Below are positions 30,576 to 37,620 of a stretch of DNA of 38,794 nt, one piece after another; positions within the stretch are counted from its first letter, which is position 1; every line of letters begins with the position of its first letter. The translations under genes and the position numbers were made by a program. A model generated the notes under the pieces. The model was given only the letters and a program-made list of their open reading frames with translations, had not been told where the DNA came from and did no database searches. Source of the DNA: DATLBY01 sp035526665 (GTDB taxonomy: Bacteria; Acidobacteriota; Terriglobia; Bryobacterales; Bryobacteraceae); assembly GCA_035526665.1 (NCBI GenBank), contig DATLBY010000210.1:1-38794 (forward strand). Reading direction: 5' to 3'.

Positions 30576-31742
30576 CTACTTGTAGGCTGCGATCCCCGTG
30601 ACGCGCTCCCCAATCACCAGTGCATGCACATGATCGGTCCCTTCATAGGTCTTGACAGTTTCTAAGTTGCACATATGACGCATGATCGGGTATTCGTCAG
30701 TGATCCCGTTGGCGCCCAGCAGGTCTCTGGCAATGCGAGCACAATCGAGCGCAATCGCGACATTATTTCGCTTCAACATCGAAATGTGGGCTGGCTCAAT
30801 GCGTCCCTGATCCTTCAAACGCCCGACGTGCAGGGCCAGTAGTTGCGCCTTCGTGATCTCCGTAATCATCTCCGCCAGTTTCTCCTGCACCAGTTGATGG
30901 CTGGCGATCGGCTTGTCGTCAAACTGCTTGCGCATCACAGTATATAGCCGCGCGGTCTCATAGCAGTCCATCGCCGCTCCGATTGTGCCCCACCCAATCC
31001 CGTAACGCGCCTGGCTCAAACAAGCCAACGCCGATTTCAAACCCTTGGCGCCGGGCAGGGCATTGGAGTCTGGAATCCGGCACTCCGCGAAGCTGAGGCT
31101 GGAGGTGACGGAGGCGCGCATTGACAACTTTCCATGAATGTCCGATGTCTCGAATCCTCGCGTTCCTCTCTCGACCAGGAACCCCTGAATGCCTCCCTCG
31201 GTACGGGCCCATACGACCGCCACGTCGGCCGCCGACCCGTTCGTGATCCAGGTTTTTTCGCCGGTAATTACCCAGTCGCCGCCATCCTTCCTGGCCTTGG
31301 TCAGCATGCCGGCGGGGTTCGACCCGAATCCTGGCTCGGTCAGTCCGAAGCACCCGACGGCCTCACCGGACCGCAGCTTGGGTAGCCAGGCCTGCTTCTG
31401 CTCCTCGGATCCAAATGTATAAATCGGGTACATCACCAGCGCCCCTTGCACTGACGCGAAGCTGCGGATGCCGGAGTCGCCGCGTTCCAATTCCTGCATG
31501 ATTAAGCCGTACTCTACGCTGCTCATGCCGGCGCAGCTGTAACCGTCGATAGTGGCTCCCAGGAAACCAAGTTCGCCCATCGCGCGGATTAACTCTTTCG
31601 GGAAGATTCCCTCGCGGTAGCAATCTCGGATCACGGGTAGGACTCTCTCGTCCGTGAATCGCCTCGCTGTCTGGCGAACCAGCAGTTCCTGCGCGCTGAA
31701 CTGCGTGTCTACAAGCAGATAATCGACGCCCCGAAATGCCAT
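30576..31742 (-). CDS. gcdH: glutaryl-CoA dehydrogenase (acyl-CoA dehydrogenase family)
   Basis: This 388-residue FAD enzyme has the acyl-CoA dehydrogenase fold. GCFGLTEPGFGSNPAGM and WVITGEKTWITNGS bind FAD. Glu367 in TYEGTDHVHALVIGE is the catalytic base at the position used by glutaryl-CoA dehydrogenase. Arg93 in GIRSFASVQ corresponds to the residue that holds the free carboxylate of glutaryl-CoA in characterised enzymes. It oxidises and decarboxylates glutaryl-CoA to crotonyl-CoA in lysine, tryptophan and aromatic breakdown. It is divergent from the PSD1-type gene, with 46 bases between starts. The start ATG lies six bases after a possible -10 TAGGAT, so the mRNA may have almost no leader. 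Confidence 0.93.
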   Translation of the reverse strand: MAFRGVDYLLVDTQFSAQELLVRQTARRFTDERVLPVIRDCYREGIFPKELIRAMGELGFLGATIDGYSCAGMSSVEYGLIMQELERGDSGIRSFASVQGALVMYPIYTFGSEEQKQAWLPKLRSGEAVGCFGLTEPGFGSNPAGMLTKARKDGGDWVITGEKTWITNGSAADVAVVWARTEGGIQGFLVERGTRGFETSDIHGKLSMRASVTSSLSFAECRIPDSNALPGAKGLKSALACLSQARYGIGWGTIGAAMDCYETARLYTVMRKQFDDKPIASHQLVQEKLAEMITEITKAQLLALHVGRLKDQGRIEPAHISMLKRNNVAIALDCARIARDLLGANGITDEYPIMRHMCNLETVKTYEGTDHVHALVIGERVTGIAAYK

Positions 31743-31746
31743 GCCT

Positions 31747-31775
31747 CTATCCTAAGCCCAGCCGCGCTAGGATAG
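31747..31775. promoter_or_regulatory. inverted repeat in the divergent gcdH / PSD1 promoter region
   Basis: Perfect 8-base arms CTATCCTA (31747-31754) and TAGGATAG (31768-31775) flank a 13-base GC-rich spacer. They fill the 46-base gap between two divergent starts. Each arm contains TAGGAT, a plausible -10 on its own strand. It could be an operator shared by both genes, or just the paired -10 elements; no factor can be named. Confidence 0.4.
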
Positions 31776-31788
31776 ACTACATATAGTA

Positions 31789-34401
31789 GTGATACGCCTG
31801 CTCGTAATTTTACTGATCCTTCCACTCGCAGCGTCCGCGGATAAGGGAGCTGAATTCTTTGAGATGCGGGTTCGCCCGCTGCTTGCGAAGAACTGCTTTG
31901 CCTGCCACGCCGCCTCGAAGATGGGGGGGCTCGACATGCGCGCCCGCGAAGGACTCATGAAAGGCGGCAACTCCGGACCGGCTTTGATTCCCGGCGATCC
32001 CGACAACAGCCTGCTACTGCGCGCGGTTCGTTACCAGGATGAGCGAATTAAGATGCCGCCACAGAGCCGTCTGGCCGAAGACGAGATTGCAGCGCTTGCG
32101 ACCTGGGTGAAAACAGGCGCCGAATGGCCCGCCACGCCGGCAACGGTGGAGCCGAAGACAGCGGGGTATGTGATCACGCCCGATCAGCGGGCCTTTTGGT
32201 CATTCCAGCCTGTTCGCAAGCCGGAACTGCCGTTCGTAAAAAACGCAAAGTGGATTCGGTCTCCGATCGATCGCTTCATCCTGGCAAAGCTCGAGGCTAA
32301 AGGATTATCTCCTGTGGCGCCCGCCGATAAGCGCGATCTGCTCCGCCGGGCCAGTTACGACTTGATTGGGCTTCCTCCCACGCCGGAAGAGATGGAGTCG
32401 TTTCTAAACGACAAATCCCCGAAGGCATTCGCGAAGGTCGTCGACCGGCTGCTCGCCTCTCCGCACTATGGGGAACGTTGGGGCCGCCACTGGCTGGATG
32501 TGGCGCGTTATTCCGATGACAAGCTGGCGCCGCAGGCGAACATGCCGTATCCGAATGCGTTCCGCTTCCGCGACTGGGTGATTCAGGCGTTTAACGACGA
32601 TATGCCTTACGATGTTTTCGTAAAGGCGCAGATCGCCGGCGACCTGCTGCCGAATCCTGATAAGACCGTCGCCGGATTGGGATTGTATGCGCTGAGTCCC
32701 GAGTTTCAAGATGACCGGGTAGACGTGACCACGCGCGGCTTCCTCGGACTCACCGTCGCCTGCGCGCAATGCCACGACCACAAGTTCGATCCGATTCCCA
32801 CGAAGGACTACTACTCTCTTCTTGGCGTTTTCGAAAATACGAAGCTGGGCGAATTCCCGCTGGCGCCCGAGCCGGCGGTGGCGGATTATAAGGCGCGCAA
32901 AAAGAAAGTCGACGATCAGGAAGCCGTCATAAAAGATTTTGTAACGAATCAAGCGGATCAACTGGCGCAAATTCTAGCGGGCCGCACGTCCGATTATTTG
33001 GTGGCAGCGTGTCGGGTTAGGTCCACCAAGGTCGCCCATGAGGACATTGCGAAGACCGAGTCGCTGGACGCGGAAACTCTTAAGCGATGGATCGCGTATC
33101 TGAAAAAAACCGAACGAGAGCACCCCTTTCTGAACGCGATGCCGCAGGAGGACTGTGAAGCGCTAAGCTCGTTCGGCGCCGATTTCCAGAAGCGCGCTCT
33201 CGAAGTTTTCACGGAAAAGAAGTCAGTGGATGAGCAGAACGTCATACGGCTGGGCGGCTCCACGGAGAGGAAAGACCTTAGTAGTGCCAATCTGCTCTCG
33301 CTGGAGCGGGACAAGTATTTCCTGTGGCGGGACCTTTTCAGCAACACCGGGCTCTATCATTACGGCGAAGCCGACATCGAACGCTTCCTTTACGGCGAAT
33401 GGAAGACGCACCTGGGGGCACTGCAGGCCGAGCTGAAGAAACGCAAAACCGAGCTGCCTGAACAATATCCGTTTCTTCAAATTGTTCAGGACGTGGAGAA
33501 GCCGGTGAATCCGCATGTATTCATCCGCGGTGACCGGAACAATCTCGGAGATGAGGTGCCGCGGCATTTCCTTTCCATCCTCAGCCCCGCCGATCCGAAG
33601 CCGTTCACCAAAGGCGCGGGACGGCTGGAGTTGGCCGAGGCGATCGCGAATCCAGCCAATCCCCTTACCTCGCGCGTGATGGCGAACCGGATATGGCAAT
33701 CGCATTTCGGTGAAGGCATTGTCCGGACAGCAAGTAATTTCGGCCAGCTGGGGGAGCGTCCCAGTAATCCCGAACTGTTAGATTACCTGGCCGGGCGCCT
33801 GATGGAAAATAAGTGGTCAATCAAGGCGATGCACCGGGAGATCATGCTTTCTTCCGTATATGGGCTAAGCGTGGCCGGATCTCCCAAGGAGACCGTGGCG
33901 GATCCTGGAAACCGGCTTCTGTGGCGCGCCAACCGGCGGCGGCTGGATGCGGAGTCTCTGCGCGATGCCGCGCTGTTTGTTGCGGGCAAACTGGATCTTA
34001 CCGTGGGCGGCAAGCCCATTCCCCTCAACGATGAGAATCGCCGGCGGACAGTTTATGGTTTCGTCAGCCGCAAGGATCTCTCGCCGATGCTGGCGCTCTT
34101 CGATTTTCCCAACCCGAACTCCACCAGTGAACAACGAGTCACCACGAACGTACCGCTGCAGGGCCTTTTCTTTCTCAACAGCTCGCTGATGCTGTCGCAA
34201 TCGGAAGATCTGGCCCGTCGGATCGCCTCTGACGATGCGCAGGTAGCCATTCGCAAAGCCTACCGGCTTCTATTCAGCCGCGACCCATCCGCGCAGGAGA
34301 TTGAGCTCGGAGTGAAGTTTATCCACGAAAGCAATGAAAAGCCCTGGCCAAAATACCTGCAGGTGCTTCTCAGCTCCCCAGAATTTCTTTTTGTGAGTTG
34401 A
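31789..34401 (+). CDS. PSD1-type protein: cytochrome c, DUF1549 and DUF1553 domains
   Basis: This 870-residue secreted protein has a short signal peptide (RLLVILLILPLAASA). A planctomycete-type cytochrome c domain carries heme motif CFACH at residues 36-40. A DUF1549 domain (about 150-360, WIRSPIDRFILAKLEAKGL, WGRHWLDVARYSD) contains a second CxxCH (CAQCH, 325-329), and a C-terminal DUF1553 domain (about 600-860, NRIWQSHFGEGIVRTASNFG) follows. The start is GTG 31789. Such proteins are common in Planctomycetes, Verrucomicrobia and Solibacter-type Acidobacteria, almost always paired with a DUF1501 gene as here. Their role is not well defined; breakdown of complex carbohydrates outside the cytoplasm has been suggested. 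Confidence 0.92.
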   Translation: MIRLLVILLILPLAASADKGAEFFEMRVRPLLAKNCFACHAASKMGGLDMRAREGLMKGGNSGPALIPGDPDNSLLLRAVRYQDERIKMPPQSRLAEDEIAALATWVKTGAEWPATPATVEPKTAGYVITPDQRAFWSFQPVRKPELPFVKNAKWIRSPIDRFILAKLEAKGLSPVAPADKRDLLRRASYDLIGLPPTPEEMESFLNDKSPKAFAKVVDRLLASPHYGERWGRHWLDVARYSDDKLAPQANMPYPNAFRFRDWVIQAFNDDMPYDVFVKAQIAGDLLPNPDKTVAGLGLYALSPEFQDDRVDVTTRGFLGLTVACAQCHDHKFDPIPTKDYYSLLGVFENTKLGEFPLAPEPAVADYKARKKKVDDQEAVIKDFVTNQADQLAQILAGRTSDYLVAACRVRSTKVAHEDIAKTESLDAETLKRWIAYLKKTEREHPFLNAMPQEDCEALSSFGADFQKRALEVFTEKKSVDEQNVIRLGGSTERKDLSSANLLSLERDKYFLWRDLFSNTGLYHYGEADIERFLYGEWKTHLGALQAELKKRKTELPEQYPFLQIVQDVEKPVNPHVFIRGDRNNLGDEVPRHFLSILSPADPKPFTKGAGRLELAEAIANPANPLTSRVMANRIWQSHFGEGIVRTASNFGQLGERPSNPELLDYLAGRLMENKWSIKAMHREIMLSSVYGLSVAGSPKETVADPGNRLLWRANRRRLDAESLRDAALFVAGKLDLTVGGKPIPLNDENRRRTVYGFVSRKDLSPMLALFDFPNPNSTSEQRVTTNVPLQGLFFLNSSLMLSQSEDLARRIASDDAQVAIRKAYRLLFSRDPSAQEIELGVKFIHESNEKPWPKYLQVLLSSPEFLFVS

Positions 34402-34404
34402 AAA

Positions 34405-35763
34405 ATGACCAGACGGCAAATGCTTCAGACCATGGGAACCGGCCTCGGCGCGGTGGGCCTCTCACAGCTTCTTGCGAGTACCAGCTCGCCTGGGATTCCG
34501 ACCCACTTTGCGCCGCGCGCCAAGCACGTCATTTTTCTCTTTCTGAACGGCGGTCCCTCGCAGGTGGACACCTTCGATCCGAAGCCGATGCTCACAAAGT
34601 TCCACGGCAAGCCGATGCCGCAGGCAAATTTTAAGACGGAGCGCAAAACCGGCAACCTGCTGGCCTCGCCTTTCCAGTTCAAGCATTACGGCCAAAGCGG
34701 TATCGAGGTCAGCGATATCTTTTCCAAAGTGGGCGAGTGCATCGACGACGTCTGCGTCATCCGCTCCATGCATACCGACCGCCCGAACCATGAGCCGTCG
34801 CTGTTCATGATGAATACCGGAGCGACTCTGCCGGGACGGCCCTCAATGGGCTCATGGCTTACCTATGGACTGGGGAGCGAGAATCACAACCTGCCGGGAT
34901 ATCTGGTTCTCTGTCCCGGCTTCCCGGTGATTGGACCGCAACTCTGGAGCTCGGCTTTCCTTCCGGCCACGCACCAGGGAACCCATATCGCAAACAAAGA
35001 TGTGGAAGCCTCGAAGCTGATCCCCTACATTCACAATTCGAGCTATAAAAATGAAGACCAGCGGCGGCAACTCGATCTTCTGGGCCGGCTGCAACAGGTT
35101 TCGTCGCCAGTGGCCGGCGATCCGCAGGTCGAGGCCAGCATCCAGTCGATGGAGACGGCGTTCCGCATGCAAACCGAGGCGCCGGAGATATTCGACATCA
35201 CGAAAGAGAAGCCGGAATTGCGCGCGCGTTATGGCGACAGCGATTTTGGGCGTGGTTGCCTGATGGCGGTGCGGCTCATCGAAAAAGGTGTCCGGATGGT
35301 TCAGGTCTATTACGGCAACGATCAGCCCTGGGACAATCATGACGACATCATGATTCACCGCAAGCTGGCGCATAACGCGGACGCTCCCATTGCGGCGTTG
35401 CTGCAGGATCTAAAGGCCCGGGGTCTGCTGAAGGAAACCCTGGTCATCGTCAGCGGAGAATTTGGACGAACTCCGGTGATGGAAGTCAGCGGCCTGGTGA
35501 AAGTGCAGAATGGGCGTGACCACAATAACCACGGCTTCAGCACGCTGCTGGCGGGAGGCGGCGTGAAGGGCGGGATCACCTATGGAGCCACCGACGACTT
35601 TGGCTTCAAAGCCGTGGACAAGCCGGTGCACCCTCACGATCTGCACGCCACCATTCTTCATCTCTTTGGCTACGATCACACACGTCTCACCTACCGGTAT
35701 AGCGGGCGCGACTTCCGCCTCACCGATGTGGAAGGGACGGTCATTCGCGACGTCCTGGCGTAA
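34405..35763 (+). CDS. DUF1501 protein (Tat-exported, sulfatase-like fold)
   Basis: This 452-residue protein starts MTRRQMLQTMGTGLGAVGL, a twin-arginine export signal (T-R-R-x-M-L). The mature part has KHVIFLFLNGGPSQVDTFDPK, the DUF1501 signature in an alkaline-phosphatase/sulfatase-like fold. Later it has PNHEPSLFMMNTGA and VSGEFGRTPVMEVSG, as well as DHNNHGFSTLLAGGGVKGG with His residues at the expected metal-site positions. It starts three bases after the PSD1-type stop, so the two are co-translated and likely act together in the periplasm. The substrate is unknown. The pair is typical of the organism group rather than specific to the polysaccharide locus. Confidence 0.92.
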   Translation: MTRRQMLQTMGTGLGAVGLSQLLASTSSPGIPTHFAPRAKHVIFLFLNGGPSQVDTFDPKPMLTKFHGKPMPQANFKTERKTGNLLASPFQFKHYGQSGIEVSDIFSKVGECIDDVCVIRSMHTDRPNHEPSLFMMNTGATLPGRPSMGSWLTYGLGSENHNLPGYLVLCPGFPVIGPQLWSSAFLPATHQGTHIANKDVEASKLIPYIHNSSYKNEDQRRQLDLLGRLQQVSSPVAGDPQVEASIQSMETAFRMQTEAPEIFDITKEKPELRARYGDSDFGRGCLMAVRLIEKGVRMVQVYYGNDQPWDNHDDIMIHRKLAHNADAPIAALLQDLKARGLLKETLVIVSGEFGRTPVMEVSGLVKVQNGRDHNNHGFSTLLAGGGVKGGITYGATDDFGFKAVDKPVHPHDLHATILHLFGYDHTRLTYRYSGRDFRLTDVEGTVIRDVLA

Positions 35764-35900
35764 CAGCCCCGGATCCCTCGGGTTTGCTAAACTCACCTCA
35801 GCCTGTGATTATCGCCGTCCGCTAACTTCTCCCGTTCCCGCAACCCATCGCCCGTAGTGTGCCTGCACGCTACTTCTTCCAGTCGATAGAGGAATCAGGA

Positions 35901-36632
35901 ATGCAGAAGAACTGGTACGAAACGTTTTTTCATGGCGTTGCCCTGGATATGTGGCGCAACGCCGTCACCCCGGAACAGACCAGAATGGACGCCGATTTTC
36001 TGGAGCAGGAGTTGGCCCTCACCTCCGGCGCGAGAGTGCTGGATGTGCCCTGCGGTAACGGGCGTCACTCCCTCGAACTCGCCGGCCGGAGTTACCAATT
36101 GACGGGAGTGGATTTTGCCCCGGAGTTCATCGAGGAGGCGCGCGGCAAAGATCCCAACATCGAGTGGAGGCTCGGGGATATGCGCGCTCTGCCTTCCGAC
36201 GGACAGTTCGATGCAGCCTTTTGTTTTGGCAATAGCTTCGGCTATCTCGACAGGCTGGGCAACCGTGCGTTCATTGCGGCGCTCGCAGGCGCATTGAAGC
36301 TTGGCGGACGGGTTGCGCTGGAAACCGGAATTGTTGCGGAATCGCTGCTTCCCTCGCTGCAGAGGAGCCGCTGGTTTCAGGTAGGCGGCATTATCATGCT
36401 CAGCTCCAATACATATGAGCCGTACCAGAGCCGGCTAGACATTGAATATACGTTCATCCGCAACGGGACGGTGGATACCCGCCGCATCTCGCAGCACGTT
36501 TACACGGTTGCTGAAATCCGCGAGCTGTTTGAGGACGCGGGTTTGCGGACTCTTGCCCTATATGGCGGGGTAGACCGCCAGACGTACCAGCTAGGCTCGC
36601 AACGGCTCATCATCCTGGCGCAGAAGCAGTAA
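35901..36632 (+). CDS. class I SAM-dependent methyltransferase
   Basis: I place the start at ATG 35901 (MQKNWYETFFHGVALDMW), just after GAGGAATCAGGA; a GTG at 35859 is possible but lacks a ribosome-binding site. The 243-residue product has motif I VLDVPCGNGRHSLEL (46-60), motif II TGVDFAPEFI, and FDAAFCFGNSFGYL. DVPCGNGRHS is typical of small-molecule methyltransferases of the Methyltransf_25/11 type. There is no operon partner: it stands alone, 137 bases after DUF1501 and convergent with the HigA-like gene. The substrate is unknown. Confidence 0.82.
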   Translation: MQKNWYETFFHGVALDMWRNAVTPEQTRMDADFLEQELALTSGARVLDVPCGNGRHSLELAGRSYQLTGVDFAPEFIEEARGKDPNIEWRLGDMRALPSDGQFDAAFCFGNSFGYLDRLGNRAFIAALAGALKLGGRVALETGIVAESLLPSLQRSRWFQVGGIIMLSSNTYEPYQSRLDIEYTFIRNGTVDTRRISQHVYTVAEIRELFEDAGLRTLALYGGVDRQTYQLGSQRLIILAQKQ

Positions 36633-36641
36633 GCCGGGGAG

Positions 36642-37061
36642 TCAGTCGAGGAAGATCTTCGCCGGAGCCTGGAAGAAGCGGCTGAGCTGCTTTGCCTGGC
36701 CGCGCGTGATGGGCCTCTTGCCGGCCAAAACTTCACGGGCGATGTGCGGATTGCCGAAAATATCGGCCACATCGCCCAATTCCAATCCCCGCCCCGTCAT
36801 GAGCCGCTGCAGCGTCTCGTGAGGACGCGCCGTCGCGCCGCCGGCCGCATCCTCGTCCTCATCTTCCGAGTCGATTGAGGCTTCATACGCCTCAATCACA
36901 AAAACGACCAGCGCCAGCAGCCGCTCCTCTTCATCCGTTAACGAATCGGCCTTCTCCATAAGGCGTTCGGCGACACCTAGCAGCCGTTCATGCTCCTCCG
37001 GTGAGTCGATGATCCCGGGCCGCGCCTCGGCCAGCAACTGTGCATACCGTTCGTCGTTCAT
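36642..37061 (-). CDS. orphan HigA-like HTH (XRE) protein
   Basis: This 139-residue protein starts at ATG 37061 (MNDERYAQLLAEARP); the longer in-frame reading from 37112 would begin inside the shared promoter region. The N-terminal helical part (residues 10-50) and acidic linker (DSEDEDEDAAGG) are followed by an HTH domain, HETLQRLMTGRGLELGDVADIFGNPHIAREVLAGKRPIT, ending FFQAPAKIFLD. This is the shape of HigA/YgjM-type antitoxins and regulators. No HigB-like toxin (about 100 residues) is encoded on either side: the neighbours are a convergent methyltransferase and a divergent DinB-like gene. It may be a lone regulator or a remnant antitoxin. Confidence 0.72.
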   Translation of the reverse strand: MNDERYAQLLAEARPGIIDSPEEHERLLGVAERLMEKADSLTDEEERLLALVVFVIEAYEASIDSEDEDEDAAGGATARPHETLQRLMTGRGLELGDVADIFGNPHIAREVLAGKRPITRGQAKQLSRFFQAPAKIFLD

Positions 37062-37100
37062 ACTTCTAAACAACGTACCGCACGCCCGCTGCCGCTTCAC

Positions 37101-37106
37101 TATAAT
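37101..37106 (+). promoter_or_regulatory. consensus -10 box (TATAAT) before the DinB-like gene
   Basis: A perfect TATAAT ends six bases before ATG 37113. Transcription would then start on or within a base of that ATG, implying a leaderless mRNA. No TTGACA-like -35 is visible 16-18 bases upstream. Confidence 0.45.
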
Positions 37107-37112
37107 GTGCAC

Positions 37113-37613
37113 ATGGGCGCCTCAGTCAATCCATACGCCGCCTACCTCGGCGATGCTGAACCCATGGCTGTTTTGTCGGATACTGTCCGGAAACTGGTAG
37201 AGTTGACCGCCGGGCTTAGCAAGGATCAATTGGCGGGACATCCGCTGGAAGGCAAGTGGTCCATTCACGAAAGCATTGCTCATCTGGCGGACGTGGAGAT
37301 GGTGATGGGGGCGCGCTGCCGCTGGATTCTCTTCGAGCCGGAGCCGCGGCTTATCGGCTTCGATCAGGATGCCTGGGTGATGGGATGGGCTCGCGAACAG
37401 GAGCCAATCGATTCGACACTGGAACGCTTCCGTGTCCTGCGAGAAGCCAATCTTCGACTGTTTCATGTTGCAAGTCCGGAGGACCTGCGCCGGACCGGCA
37501 TTCACGCCGAGCGCGGCAGCCAGACCGTCCTGGACTATATTGCGCTCCTCGCGGGCCACGACATCAATCACCTGCAGCAGATCGGCCAGCTGCGATCGCT
37601 GATCGTCGGCTAA
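37113..37613 (+). CDS. DinB/YfiT-like metalloprotein
   Basis: This 166-residue four-helix-bundle protein shows GKWSIHESIAHLADVEMVMGAR in the first half and LLAGHDINHLQQIGQLR near the end. These supply the three histidines that bind a metal in DinB/YfiT-like proteins. Members act as thiol-dependent S-transferases (bacillithiol or other thiols) or have unknown roles. The start is ATG 37113; GTG 37107 is also in frame but overlaps the first base after the TATAAT. It is seven bases before the Asp-box gene, so the two may be one transcript. The domain call is firm, the reaction is not. Confidence 0.85.
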   Translation: MGASVNPYAAYLGDAEPMAVLSDTVRKLVELTAGLSKDQLAGHPLEGKWSIHESIAHLADVEMVMGARCRWILFEPEPRLIGFDQDAWVMGWAREQEPIDSTLERFRVLREANLRLFHVASPEDLRRTGIHAERGSQTVLDYIALLAGHDINHLQQIGQLRSLIVG

Positions 37614-37620
37614 TTTGAGA

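Noticed and set aside
35764..35900. Possible terminator hairpin CCCCG...CGGG after the DUF1501 gene
   Set aside because: The stem is only four pairs with no T-run; nothing else was recognised in this 137-base gap.
37062..37112. 17-residue extension of the HigA-like protein
   Set aside because: It would place the start inside the divergent promoter and TATAAT; ATG 37061 fits the family N-terminus better.
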